Shown here piece by piece: positions 48,019 through 60,036 of a stretch of 64,000 nucleotides of DNA. This DNA is from Avena insularis. Its lineage: Eukaryota > Streptophyta > Magnoliopsida > Poales > Poaceae. The notes below the pieces were generated by a model. That model searched no databases, was not told the origin of the DNA, and saw only the letters and a program-made list of their open reading frames with translations. Location of the stretch: contig CM042693.1 of assembly GCA_023614405.1 (NCBI GenBank), positions 155,078,731 through 155,142,730 of the forward strand, written 5' to 3'. Positions within the stretch are counted from its first letter, which is position 1. Every line of letters starts with the position of its first letter. The position numbers and the translations under genes are program-made.

Positions 48019-48994
48019 TACAGGCTTCTTGCATTCCCTCTGGAAAATTCCCTAGAATTCCACAATTGTTACAAATAACATTCCTTCTAGGATTGGATTG
48101 ATTTCCACCACTGCCCTTGTTATTGTTATTGTTATTGTTGCCATAGGTCTTGTTCCGGGGTTTGAACTCCAGATTGGGTTTAGGTTTACTTGCCTGAATT
48201 CTCTTGGTTTCCTTCTTGGCTCTCTTCCTCCTATCCTCTTGGACATTATTGTAGTCATCTTCGAAAGTAATAGCTGCATCTAGCAACTGCTGATAAGTTT
48301 GCTTATTAGCCAACCTCAACTGCATCCTCACAAATGGATTTAATCCATGCAGAAAACGCTTTTTCCTCTTTTCCTCCGTGTTAACATCCTCCTCAGCATA
48401 ACGAGGCAGTTGACTAAACTCCCGAATGTACTTCATGACACTAGTATATCCCTGCTGAAGCTCCTCAAATTCTCTCCGCTTCAACTCCATAACACTTTCC
48501 GGAACATGATATTCACGGAATCTCTGCTTGAACTCCTCCCAGGTAAACTCCCTTCCTAGTTGTTGCATGGCCAACTGATTCTCCCACCATGATGCTGCAG
48601 GTCCAGTCAAAAGATGAGTTGCATACCTCAATTTCTCCTCATCATTGCAACCTACAGTCTTCAGCTTTCTTTCTGTATCTGCTAGCCAATCTTCTGCATC
48701 CATTGGTTCAGGAGCTGATGCAAAAGGTAACGGCCTTGCATTCTGGAAGTCAGATAGACTCACTCCTCCACCTTCAGGTGCCCTCTGATTTGCTCGTCCC
48801 AGCAACTCCTCCATGAACTTGTTCTGGGTCTCTTGCATCATTTGCATGCACTGCATAAAGTTCTGTTCCATTAATGGCCTCATTGGTGGTGGTGGTGGCA
48901 ATGCTCCCTGATTTGCTGCATCTGCATCGGCCTTCTCTTTGGCCTCCCGTTCCATCCGCTGCTGCTCAGCTTCGGTTTCTACACCCGTATCCAT
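47897..48994 (-). pseudogene. gag: Gypsy-2 gag
   Basis: ATG 48994 opens 365 codons. There is an acidic, coiled-coil-like start (EAEQQRMEREAKEKADAD), a proline run, a Met/Gln-rich helix, then the gag core (DAEDWLADTERKL, AASWWENQLA, WEEFKQRFREYHVP, RFLHGLNPFVRMQL). A basic region leads to an Asn run and a first zinc knuckle that is spoiled (CNNCGILGN) by a frameshift near 48050. After that the frame reads as nonsense alongside 48018-47638. It is a typical chromovirus capsid precursor and the second longest frame of this element. Confidence 0.9.
48115..48145 (-). repeat. Asn-coding microsatellite in Gypsy-2 gag
   Basis: A run of tta/ttg/gtt units on the plus strand encodes the Asn-rich linker on the minus strand. 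A similar aac run is present in Gypsy-1 gag at 9522-9550, so the low-complexity linker before the knuckle is shared. Confidence 0.75.
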
Positions 48995-49268
48995 GACCCT
49001 CTAGTCCTGCAACATAAAGCGAATACTCATAATTACATCATGCACATGTGTTATGAGCCCGACTTTACGCACAGAACCAGTCACACAATGAAGATCCAAA
49101 GAAAATCCAAATATGCATTTCACATATTATACATAATATCATAATAATACAAAGTCATTACAACATATACCATATAGGTATAATCACAACACTACCTTAT
49201 TTATCTAACTGTCTTATTTCGTAGAGTACAATACACGATACTTGATACCTCTAAATACTTGCCTACCT

Positions 49269-50515
49269 CTAGTAGTAACTACGCTCATCATACATGCCTG
49301 ATGTCCAACCGTGATGACGTGTTGTTCGTCGCACTGTCCGTGGAACAAATGGCCTTCCAGACGGAACATACTTAGTATCTGAAGTGTCAGGACTTGAGTC
49401 ATTACTCAACCTGAGCGCATTGACTCCCTCTAGCTCAGCTGAAAAGTCTTCAGAAACATATTCAACATTATCCCCTGCCTGCATCCCCTGAGCTTCATTC
49501 CTTGAGTTGTCAATAGGATACGCAGATCCTGCTGATCCCTAGGTGCTCCTTTGGGCAAGATAGTTAAACACTAGATAATGTATATTCCCTGGGATTTGAG
49601 AAGATGTTGATGATTCAAACACTCTCTCCTCAGGATCTTCTTATTCACTATTGACATGGTATTTCTACTACTCTTACTAAGGTTAATCCTTGCACCCATC
49701 CAGCTAGATTGTCCAACATTTCTGTCAGAACCATCTGTGGACATCTGGTGTTCATGAGATCCTTCATATGATCCCCTTCTCCAACCATCAGAATTCTCAA
49801 TAGGAAGTTCTAAGTCAGAACCATCCTCTGAACCCTATGGTACTGCATACCTCATATCCATAGTAGGATCATGTATAGGTTTAGGTCTTGGTGAATAAGG
49901 ATATGGTATAAAAGATTCAGGATCTATAGGTATATCCTTAAAGATAGGTTTTGCACTACTACTTGCTTCCTTCTTCAACTGGAATGCTAACTTCTTCCTC
50001 CTTTCCGGATCAGTTAGATCCTCTAATATATCATTTTTATCTTCAACAATCACTTGATGTGTCTTGTAAAAAGACGCAACGAGTGTTCAGTATCTATCCA
50101 TAAACTTGGAAGCTAACTTAGGATGCTTCTTAACCAAAGTAAGATGATCTGGTATAGGCTCCGAGTCTATAGAATCATGAGGTATCACAGAAAATGTGCT
50201 ACCTTCTAACTCCTTGGCTTTATGCTCCCGGATATTAGCTATCGCCTCCACAACGGCAACATGATATGCTGCTAAGTGACTCCTACCTTCACCTATAGGT
50301 AGATCGTGATATAATCCAAGCTCCTCTGGAAGTTGGATACTCACACGATATTTGGATAACATCCGGCCATCAAGGTAAGTTATAGTATTCACTGGAATTT
50401 TAGTTGGACAACTAAAAATCTTTAAAAGTTGACGAAGTTGGTCTGTGAATGATCCTTGATCATCAAGAGTCTCTTCTTTCCTTACCAAAGTCTGTTTTGG
50501 AAACTTTGGTTCCAT
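49269..50515 (-). pseudogene. Extra ORF between primer site and gag in Gypsy-2; dsRBD-like N-terminus
   Basis: ATG 50515 opens a frame of about 415 codons down to 49269, in sense with gag. It is broken by TGA 50089-50087, TAG 49837-49835, and a frameshift between about 49640 and 49484 (a TAG at 49573-49571 follows in the old frame). Residues about 24-95 read as helix (TDQLRQLLKIF), strands (NTITYLDG, KYRVSIQL), then GEGRSHLAAY and VVEAIANI, the order of a double-stranded-RNA-binding fold. GSTFSVIPHDS at 105-115 lines up with GTRFEFYPRRD at 104-114 of the Gypsy-1 extra ORF, and DQL..LL at 25-31 with DQL..ML at 24-30. The remainder is Pro/Ser/Asp-rich and probably disordered, ending RSYY. Function unknown; the fold and RNA binding are inference. 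Confidence 0.72.
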
Positions 50516-50717
50516 AGCTCTGTATATCAGAAAAATAATTTTTATTAGTAACCAATAATATATTGCATCATAACAAAGAATTATCGCACTAAAACATATA
50601 ACGGAATATTCTCATTTGAGTACCCATTATATTACTTTTAGAGAATTCTTTACCGTTGCTACACTCTCCTACAGGTAATACCCTTTATAGGTTTCCAACC
50701 TAAGGTCAAAGCAATTT

Positions 50718-50729
50718 GCTCTGATACCA
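50718..50729 (-). other. Gypsy-2 primer-binding site
   Basis: The minus strand reads TGGTATCAGAGC, two bases inside the LTR boundary at 50732. It is initiator Met tRNA type and fixes the minus orientation. Confidence 0.93.
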
Positions 50730-50731
50730 AC

Positions 50732-53700
50732 TGCGGTGACCCAGCATACCACTGCATGTGTAGTACACTATAGTCGTTGACATGACATCCATAGAACACT
50801 ATTCTGTAAACATCACATCCCTCAGAGTGGTACAATGTAAACATTATGGTCCATATTACAAACATTCACACATTATTATTATTACAATACTAGAAGTTCA
50901 AGACTTCAAAAGGATTCAACTTACAAACCAAAATATAAAGTGTTTCAGCGGAATTTAGAAGTAACAACTCCAACTAGGAGTTGAGCTCAGCAATGTATTC
51001 TATAGAGTTCATGCTGCTCGGCTCCGTTGGTTACTACTAAATAGGGTACTTAGTTGGACTCGCTATCATCGACACCATAGCGGATTTCGTAATCCACCCC
51101 TTCAACACCTCCTGACAGGTCAGGCTCTTCGTAGAACACATCTTCTTGACATTCAGCGGCATACATTGGCATGTCTTCCGGCTCCTCAAAGTCTAAGCAA
51201 GGGATCAAAGGAAAGGATGAGTAACAACGTTACCCAACAAGTTCATTATATGCAAGGTGGGAACTTTGATGCTCTAACTACCACCTCGGATTATAAATCC
51301 TTGGCACTATGCAGTTTTTGTAAATCTTTCTTCAAAGATTGATTTTATTATGAAAATCTATGATCATCAGCCTTCACAGGTTGACCAGAACTTTCATGGA
51401 GTTCCTTTCCTGCCGCGTTCGTAGCTCCTTCCCGGAACAGGGAATAACAAGTTACAATTCTTACACTCTGCAAAGGTGTGTTACTTTACCCTTGAGAGAT
51501 CAACTCCTTGTTGCACAACCGGGCGTACTTTCCCATCCACAATTCCATCATGTGGGGCCTAGTAGTTGTTCCAAGCCAATCACTGCCCCCTTCGCGACCT
51601 CGCATACCTCCTTGGTGTACACCATGCCCACATATTAAATTACAGCAATGGTTTGTACAAACCGTTAGATGCTAGAACTATCGTGGGACGATGAGGATTC
51701 CCACCCATATGCTGCATATCCTCTACGGATTACCAATTAATATGCATGCTACGAGGATAACAGCCACAACCTGCACATCCGGCTTCATGCGAGAGGAAGA
51801 AGATACAGCTGACTTCTCTGTCCCATTCCAAATCTCATGGCTAACACGTAATATACGACGCTAGAATCACTGATGTCAGGGGTTATTAAGTCCCTAATTG
51901 ATCATCATTGTTGCAAATAGAACCCTAAGTTCTATTGCTCCATATATCATCACTTAGGATGATATCTATGATTTCTTTATTTGTGAAAATATTATTTTCT
52001 TTCTTTGGAGTATATATGATAACACACAATTTTCAAATACTTTGATAAAGACTCTTTAAAGGATATGAGCAAGTAATGAACTTGCCTTGTGATGGCAAGG
52101 TAGTGAAGTCTGATGCTTGCACTGGACCTTGAGCTTCTATGTCTACAAAAACATCATTATTGCTCGGTAAGGACAATATTTAAAGAAGAAAAATGATTAT
52201 GCAAAGTAATGTAATGCATCATTTAGTTTTATATGTATTCTCCCTCATTTATTTAATTTATAATAATTCTTTTAATAGTAAAGAATTTATAAATATTAAT
52301 TTTCTTAATATTCATTGAATATTGTATTCTTTTATTTAATTTATTTGTATTTTATTCCATTAAGAATTATCATTAAATACCCAAAATTGATATTAAATAT
52401 TTGTTTAGTATTTTTCTAAAATACTACAATGTTAATATATAATGAAAGTGATTTTTATTTATTTTTATCATCTTTCAAGGATTTTGTAAAATTCCATAAG
52501 GAATATATATTACAAAATTCTTAATAAAATTTATATATCTAAAATTTTATCTCTTAATTGATTTGGATGGTTTGGATTATTGTGAATCCAAAAATGTTTT
52601 ATTCATAATTTTTGGACTTTTATTTTATTTTCTAGAATTTATTTAAGTTCAAGGGCATTTTGGTCTTTTTCCATTTATTAAAACAGGCTCTAAATGATCT
52701 GGGCTGGCTATTTGGGTTTATTGGGCCCTTGTGGCCCAGTAGGGCAAAGACAAAACAATACCTCGAAGGGGTATTGGCCCAACCCAGCCCAACACTCTCT
52801 GTCTCTCTCTCGAGCTCACCTCTCTCCTTCTCCTTCCCCGACCCCGTGGTCAGCGATGCTGTCACCGGCGATTCGCGCCGCCAAGGGCCTTCATGGCGGC
52901 CGCCGTGGTGCAGGATGAGGTTGTCAGCCCCGCTCTACCCTCCTGTCCAATTGGATTTGGACCTGGAGCCCCTGCGACCAAATCGATGCCGTCCCGAACC
53001 CTAGGGTTTGGGGTTGGCGTTGATGCTGACGCCACCGCTGCTGTCGTGTGTCGTGGGGTTGCTCCTCGCCCCCAGGCATGGCTATGGTCGCTGTCGTGGC
53101 GTTGTGTGGGTTGCAGCTCCCCCTTGGGGGTGCTCCCCGTGCCGCCATGGTCGTCGGCCCCTCTACTTCCTCTTCTATCCTACAGCGAGGACCTTTGGTG
53201 AGTGGTTCCTCTCCCTCTCATGCTCTCTGTGTTAGGCCCTCCCATGCTAGATGTTGGTAGTGGCCTTCCTGGTTACTGTCATGTCCTGATTAAGATGATT
53301 GTTTCTGTTTAGGGTTCAAATCCCTCTGTTAATTAAATATTTGATGAACTGAATCATGTGTTGATGATCCTTGAACCTGTTAAGTGGTGACTTGCTGTGG
53401 ATTACTGCTGATGGTTAGGTGTGGTGATGCTAGTGGTTTGTCAGATGATTCTATGGATTAATTTTTATATGATTCAAATGGTAAAGTTGCTTAGCAATAC
53501 TTGGGAAATCCAGTGGTTTAATAACTCACCACTGTCATTACTTAGTTCATGACAGTGGGTGTTGTGTGATGAAATCACTGTCTTAGTACTGTTGGTTTAA
53601 GATTTCATATATAGATTGAGATCAAAATGATCTCCTAGAGTGAAAATATGTATATGATTTTCCTGAGTATGATTCCTGTGATGTCAGGAAAATGATTTTT

Positions 53701-55571
53701 ATAGTTAGCTGTGGTGTAACTGTGAAGATTGGATGCTTAACCTGCTTAGTTTAGAACTATTCTTGTGACACCATCTTTGTATGGCACACAAGATTAGATT
53801 CTATTACTTGGTTTGGTCTTATTCAAGCTTTAACAATAGCTTGGCATTGTAGATAAGTGGAATCCTCTTTCCTTGCATCCCTAGAGCCAATGATGTTGGT
53901 CTAAGGTTTATGGATTTAGATCTCTATCTTGTTGATTGACATGGATTGGTTCGTGTAGTGATACCAGCTACTATTTCTTGAATCACAGTTGTGGAAAGAT
54001 GCTTGTAAGCTTGATAACTTATATAGATCCATAAGATTAAATCCTTAAGGTGCTACTCTAATTGAAGAGATGTGCCTAGAGGTTTAGTTCTTGGCTATAT
54101 TCATTCTTGAATTGAAATATAGCTTGATAGCTTAGATCAATGATGTTGTCCTGAGATCTAAGTTGGATCTTTGTAGTATTCTGATTGATTTAGTGTTTAA
54201 AGTTCAGTGATGGATTGACCCCACTTGGGTGTTTTCTGAGAATTTGAATAAAAGACAGATCATGTATGCTTGTCTAATCTTAGGCAGATAGATCATATGA
54301 TGGTCTATTTACTCACCACTGTCACTTGATGTGGGGTTTCCTATGGTTGATCTTGTGGTAGCTTGATCTGATGCTCTCCTGGTATTTCCAGCTCCTAGCT
54401 TGTCCTTGATCTAGCCCTTCACCTCCTGGTCTTGATGGCTTGATGTTGGTCTTGCTATCCACCTGATCCACCCCCTCCTTATGTCACCATTTTGGTGGTG
54501 TGATCCAAGGTTTTGATTGGTGTGATTTAGCTTGGCTTTGGCTGGGTTTAGCTGGTGGCTGTTGTGCTTGGTGTGTAAGAACAATGGAATGGTGTGGGGA
54601 TTGGCTTCCCACGGCTGTGTTGATGGTTTTGTTTGATTGTGTTGTTGTTGTGGTGCTGACAGCACAACCATCCAGTTTGGTGTGTGTGCTGCCTGTGTGC
54701 CTGCTGCACAAGTTGTGGATATGTTCTGGTTGTGAAGTTACATTTATCTGGTTACTCTTACTTGGCTGGTGAAACTTTCCCCTCCTTGCTGTTTATTTGA
54801 CTTCTGGCTTAAAATTATGAAAGATATATTCTTTCATATTGGTGAAACTTGCCCCCTTAAATTACTCAATGATGAACCTTGATCAGTGCACTTCACTGTC
54901 AAGTCTGCGAGTAATATCCTTTCAACTTTAACTTTCTTTCTTTTGTTTATGTTTATTTTGTAGGTACCAGATTTGAAGATCAAGACCTTAGTTTAGGTTT
55001 TTCTTTTTTATTTATAGAATATTCACTTGTAAAAACTCTCTGATTCAATTGTAATCTTTACTTGATTCTTTTGTACTTTTTTAATCCTTTTGTAATACAG
55101 ATTATACTATTATTCAATAAATAAAGATTATTCTTTTATTTCTTTACTATTGTAAAGTTTGTTGCTTACATACATAAGTTACATTTGTGTAACTTTTTTA
55201 TTGAATGAAGTTTTGGAATATTCATTTTATTGATTATCTTCTTTTATTTAAAGTTTGAGTTATTATTGGTTAATTCTTAATTAAATCAAATACTCAAACA
55301 ATATTCAAAATTCTTTTGAATTATAATTCAAATACTCAAGTTTTAAATTCAAATTTCATTTCCCAAAACACTCTAATCCACAAAGATCATATCAAAGTCC
55401 ATAGCAATCATCCTTCAAGACTCTACCTATTCTCAAAGTATGAAAGAAACCTTGATCACTTTAGGTTTTTATTTGGCGAAAATTTTACCCACATTTTCAC
55501 AGATGAATGCATGCAACATCTCAAATTCCTAAATCTACCCTTCGTTAGTTCCTAAATGATGGGATGTTACA
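50732..55571 (-). repeat. Gypsy-2 5' LTR
   Basis: 4840 bases, collinear with the 3' LTR apart from small indels. GC-rich island at about 52790-53250, AT-rich arms on either side. The plus strand ends gatgggatgttaca at 55571, followed by ctatg (55572-55576), the right duplication. Confidence 0.95.
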
Positions 55572-55576
55572 CTATG

Positions 55577-56708
55577 CTAACATACCGACCTTACTTGGAC
55601 TAATACATACTTGTGATTAAACCCCCTGCAAACATCTGTAACTATAGGAAAGTAATTAAGATATAAATCTAACCATAGCCTTAAACTCTGAGATCCTACG
55701 CTCCCTTGTGCAAAGGTGTCCTAACGGGGGTTCAGGTTTCTGTCACTCCAGCAACCCAACAATTAGTAGCCAAATACACAATGCATTCCCCTAGGCCCAT
55801 AAATGGTGAAGTATCATGTAGTCGACGTTCACATGAAACCACTAGAAGAATAGCACCACAACTTAAATACTAAACCATTGAATAATAACTCAACACAAAT
55901 CCACTACTAACAACATGACTTCTCCCATGTCCTAAAGAACTAAACGAACTACTCACGAGACATCATATGGATCAAGATCAAAGATGATATGGTAATGGAT
56001 AACAATCTGAACATAACAATAATCCAATGGTTCCACTCACAAGCATCAACTACAATAGTAATTAACACCGGGAAAGTTTCCCCTAAGAACTAAAGCAATA
56101 TCCAACACAATTGTTACAGCGGGATGGAGTGGTGATGATGGTGCTGGTGGAGATGATGGTGTGGATGATGATGATGATCATGATGAAGCCTAGTTTGACG
56201 ATGATGTTGATGGCGACGATCTCCCCTCTCCGGGAAGGAATTCCCCCGGCAGAGATCTATCTGTCGGAGAGATCTTTCTCTCTCGGTGTTTTATGCCCTG
56301 CAGAGGCGGCGGAAATCTATTTGTGGTCGCGCCCCTGGTGTTAGGGTTCCGTAGGGAAGATATAGGCAAAGGAGTCGGAGCTGCAGTGGGCCACACTGCC
56401 AGAGGCACTACCAGGATGGAACCGCGCCTAGGGGGTGTGGGCCCCATGCAACCCTTCTTCTCCTCCCCTTCTGGCTTCCTCTGTCTTATGGAAAAAATAT
56501 AAGTTTCCCATATTTTTCTGATCTTCGCAAAATTACATCAAAACGCCTTCTTTTCCATCAGAATCCAGACTTCGGTAGTTCATCCTCCAAGAATCATCCA
56601 ACATGTATAAACAGATGAAAAGACATAAGTATTACCTCATAATAAGACATGTATCAATGAATAGAGGTAACTTATGATATAGAATGGTGATGCAAATTGG
56701 GCATATCA
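55577..56708 (-). repeat. Gypsy-3 left (3') LTR, second segment
   Basis: This resumes after the duplication and matches 62395-63552 of the right LTR. It includes a gat-rich microsatellite at about 56136-56178 and a GC-rich stretch (56210-56470) with short open frames not regarded as genes. The LTR ends gggcatatca at 56708 on the plus strand. Confidence 0.92.
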
Positions 56709-56711
56709 ACT

Positions 56712-56722
56712 CCCCCAAGCTT
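56712..56722 (-). other. Gypsy-3 polypurine tract
   Basis: The minus strand reads AAGCTTGGGGG, three bases from the LTR start TGATATGCCC. This is the expected plus-strand primer. The same word recurs at 58629-58639 and 61493-61504. Confidence 0.85.
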
Positions 56723-58628
56723 AGACCTTCGCTTGTACGCAAGCAAAAACTGAGCTCAGTAAACATGTCCACAGGTTTATGGAGTGAAGTGTCGATAAAA
56801 GAATACGTACAAGAAGCATCACACTTACCATTTCACAACTCATAGAAGAAAGCAACTCACCATTATATAACTTAGCTTGCAACAAGTACATGAGTCACAA
56901 TAGAGATGCATAAAGATAAATCATAATTTGAATTGGCAAACTTTGTTCTTGGTCAGAGAACAACTGGCAAACGGTCTCACAAATAAAGCTTTTTGTAGAA
57001 GTTTTCAAACTAGAGCACTCTTTGCTTAAAAAGGTCTTTCAATGAAGGCTTTCAAAGTAATACTCAATAGATAAGAGTTCTGCGCAAACAAGGAAGATAA
57101 AGAACATGATTGAATAAATCACCATATGAATGCTTGAAACACAACAACTCAAATGCTTGCTGGAGATAGAGAGGAAGTAGGTTTACTGACTCAACATGGA
57201 AATAGGAGAAAGGTCCCTTTATAGAGGGAAGCAGGGATTACAAGTCATAAAGAGCTTCCAAAAGATTATGGTACTTACTCGCTTTGAGCCCTCATTTCCC
57301 CTATCATAGGCATCTTGAGATGATTAAGGTTAAAGTGCACAAAGATGGAGTATATGCTTGACGAAATATAAGTTGGCGATCTCATGTCCCTTGAATATGA
57401 GGGCCACTCCTCATGCTACTCAACTTCAGTTACCAGTAAGTTCTTGTCATTGTAAGTACATGCATATCATAGAGAACCGCCAACGGGGTACCCCTTGCAC
57501 ATGGTACATGAGCTTTCCCATAACCAAAATGACAAGGCAAGCAGACAATGAGTATCTCAATGATCTTTTTATTACTATGTGCATAGCTTTTTATTGAGGA
57601 TGCTTCATAGATAGCTCACTATGGTGATGCTGCAAGTTTTCACCATGATTAGGCATGGCTTAGGCTAGCGGCCCATGCGTTTCTCTAACACAAAATACAT
57701 ACTCCATGGACTTATAAGTTCCCTCTTTATTTCACACCGGTGACATCCACATACAAAATAGCATGATATCAACTGTGTACAAGTTACAAGTGCAATGTTG
57801 AAAGCGTTCCCCGTGACAACACGGTTCTACTAATTCCAACATATAGGTGCAAGAATATACAACTTCGATGACACAATGGTTCAAGTCTATTAGGGGCAAG
57901 AAAATAAGGCGTGCCATCAAGTTCATGAGAGCTTTACTAACTAGTTTTCACATAACAAAATACTTTTTAATTCGAAAGATAGATGAACCTTGAGAATTTT
58001 CTTGGAATAGCAATAATGCTAATAGGTAGAGATGGTGGACACAAATGGCACAGGTTTTGGTTCAAAGTGTTTGGAAACATGAGAAGTATGCCTTCTCAAA
58101 AAAGGTTTTTGGCTAGCAAGGCTGGGTAGCAAGCAAGAGAGTTGAAAGAAACAAGCAAACATACAAGTAATAAAGCCAAACATGCAATCTTCCTTGAAGA
58201 CACAAAAGATCTTAAATAAAGAATACTAAGCTTATGATCCATTCAAGAAAGAAAACTAAATGATACAAAATACCTGTAAGCTTTTTTCTCTTTTTCTTTC
58301 AAACCTCAAAAATTGTTGCTACTGATCAGAGCTTGGTTTGCCAAAACCAATTTAGATCTACTTGATGCTCCCAAAGTGATGCTAATACTGAACAACAAGA
58401 TCCATCATATAATAGAGATTGCAAACTAAAATAAGAAGTACAAAAAAGTAAAAGATGAGACTTCTCATTAATATTCAATAAAGGCACTCACACCAAGGGA
58501 TACATAGATAATCAACTAAAGGAGAGATACTTCCACATGCAAACCAAACTATAAAATAACCTCTCTACCAAAGATATGAATCCACTAAAAAGGTAAAAGA
58601 TAAAAGATGATGGTGATACCGTGGCATT
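56723..58628 (-). other. Gypsy-3 3' noncoding region
   Basis: About 1.9 kb between the internal purine tract at 58629 and the LTR-adjacent tract. No open frame with family features on either strand. In an autonomous Athila relative, the region after pol can hold an env-like ORF; nothing of the kind is recognisable here. Confidence 0.6.
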
Positions 58629-58639
58629 CCCCCAAGCTT
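58629..58639 (-). other. Internal purine tract of Gypsy-3
   Basis: The minus strand reads AAGCTTGGGGG, identical to the LTR-adjacent tract, 37 bases after the stop of the short ORF at 58676. It could be a second plus-strand start or a relic of an older element end. Confidence 0.6.
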
Positions 58640-58675
58640 GGAACAAGCCAAGGGGATGCCAAACCTGATGACGAA

Positions 58676-59128
58676 TTACTCCTTCGGTGGTGGTGTTGTT
58701 CTCTTGATAAGCTCTTCAATAAGTTTCTTCAAATCCTCAATATCGAAGGTCAGAGTATGAATCAACTCCGAATTATGCAAAATGCAGCTCATGATCAATT
58801 CGGACCGAGGATCCCAGTCTTTGTTATTCTTTCTCCACTCTTCCTTCTTAGAATGTTCCTTCCCTGCGTGGTTAGGACAAGTCTTACGAGGAGGTGATGA
58901 CCATGGAGCGAGGGCATGGCGCGGAGCTATCCCTCCTGTATACATCCGTGCTATCCTCCTAAGCTTGATAGGGTTTGCTACCACTCCAATGCTTGCGACG
59001 ATATCACGGGTGTCCGGATGCTTGTCCTCCTCCCTGTCTTCTTCATCCCCTACAAAAATCTCCTCCTCCTTGGGGTTTTTAGGATCATCTTCCTCGGGCT
59101 TCTTGCCTTTGTCGTTGGCGGAGACCAT
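58676..59128 (-). CDS. Orphan 150-codon ORF of Gypsy-3, charged, unknown function
   Basis: An open frame without breaks lies between protease and the 3' LTR. The first 45 residues are Lys/Glu/Asp-rich (KKPEEDDPKNPKEEEIF). A short middle contains IVASIGVVANPIKLRRIAR and a CPNH piece. The C-terminus looks like an amphipathic helix (NSELIHTLTFDIEDLKKLIEELIKR) followed by TTPPPKE. There is no signal peptide, membrane segment or catalytic motif. In Athila relatives an env-like ORF can occur after pol, but this lacks those features. It is intact while gag in the same element has shifts, which may be chance at this length. I do not recognise it. Confidence 0.55.
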   Translation of the reverse strand: MVSANDKGKKPEEDDPKNPKEEEIFVGDEEDREEDKHPDTRDIVASIGVVANPIKLRRIARMYTGGIAPRHALAPWSSPPRKTCPNHAGKEHSKKEEWRKNNKDWDPRSELIMSCILHNSELIHTLTFDIEDLKKLIEELIKRTTPPPKE

Positions 59129-60036
59129 GGTGCTCTAAACTTGAGAAGATTTCCTGACAGAAACATATCAAAATGAAAACACGACGAGAACACGATGCAC
59201 GAACATCGGGGGATCCAGGGGGTTATATATTATGAAGTTTCAATGCATAAGGAAGGTACTGGTACGAAAACGAGGTGGAGACGGAGCTCGGGGGTGGCAC
59301 ACCCCCTCTAGGCGTGGCCAGGCATGGGCCCGCGCCTGGGGTGGGTTTGTCCATACAGGACTCCGTTTCCTCCTTTGTTCCGTCTCGTAACTTCCCTTAT
59401 GTATTAAAAACATCAAAAATATAAAAAGATTGAGGTTTCACGAACCTTCTGTTTTCACCACTTTTACTTATTCAAAGACGAACTCTGCAGATTCCTTTTC
59501 TCCTTCTCCTGGAAATCCCTTTCTTCACAAGGCAATACACAAACTTCAATGACAACATTAGTGTAAGCAAAAACAATAAACCTTTGGGTGCACACTTCAA
59601 CTGAAAACCCATCAAAACAAAAGCTTCTGTAAGAGGCAAATGCAAATGACGGCAGAAATCTGTCAAAACAGACCAGCAGGTAAAGATTGATTTTTTTGAA
59701 AACCTCCTGTTGCTCAAATCAAAAAGTGCAGAACTAATTAAAGTTGGGTAAAAACTTGGAGATCAAGCTCAGAAAAATGCAGCTCAATCCGAAGTACTGA
59801 GCTCCCTCACGAATTTTTACAATGCAGCACAAAAATCTGTCCCAGGACAGCCACTTTTCACAACTCCTCTACTTCACAAAAGTAGTTGAACTTGACACAA
59901 AAACCAAAACAAAAAGGATAAGGAGCGGTTATTACTGAAATAATAACTTCCAATACTCTACAAAACTCTTGTGTTATCTCCCAACAAGTACTTTTGTTTA
60001 ATGCCTTTAAGTTAGGTTTGAAACTTTCAAAGATGC
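59129..60036 (-). other. Gypsy-3 spacer between protease and the orphan ORF
   Basis: About 0.9 kb with only short, unconserved frames. This is where reverse transcriptase, RNase H and integrase would lie in an autonomous relative, and none of their motifs is readable on the minus strand. Confidence 0.6.

Larger units (their letters stand above)
39599..55571 (-). mobile_element. Gypsy-2: complete Ty3/Gypsy chromovirus of 16 kb with 4.85 kb LTRs, inserted in the Gypsy-3 LTR
   Basis: The 3' LTR (39599-44451, 4853 bases), internal region (44452-50731, 6280 bases) and 5' LTR (50732-55571, 4840 bases) are all present. Flanking duplications are ctgtg (39594-39598) and ctatg (55572-55576), one mismatch. 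The uninterrupted right LTR of Gypsy-3 reads aacctgtgctaatg at 62387, which is the empty site. On the minus strand the order is primer site, extra ORF, gag, protease, RT, RNase H, integrase, chromodomain, polypurine tract. The chromodomain places it in the chromoviruses, Tekay-like. LTRs make up 60 percent of its length. Coding regions have several stops and shifts. In one 140-base sample the LTRs differ at about 8 positions. Confidence 0.95.

Noticed and set aside
56136..56178. Gat-rich tract as a tandem repeat array or CRISPR-like repeat
   Set aside because: A short trinucleotide microsatellite within the Gypsy-3 LTR, also present at about 62955-63000; no spacer structure.
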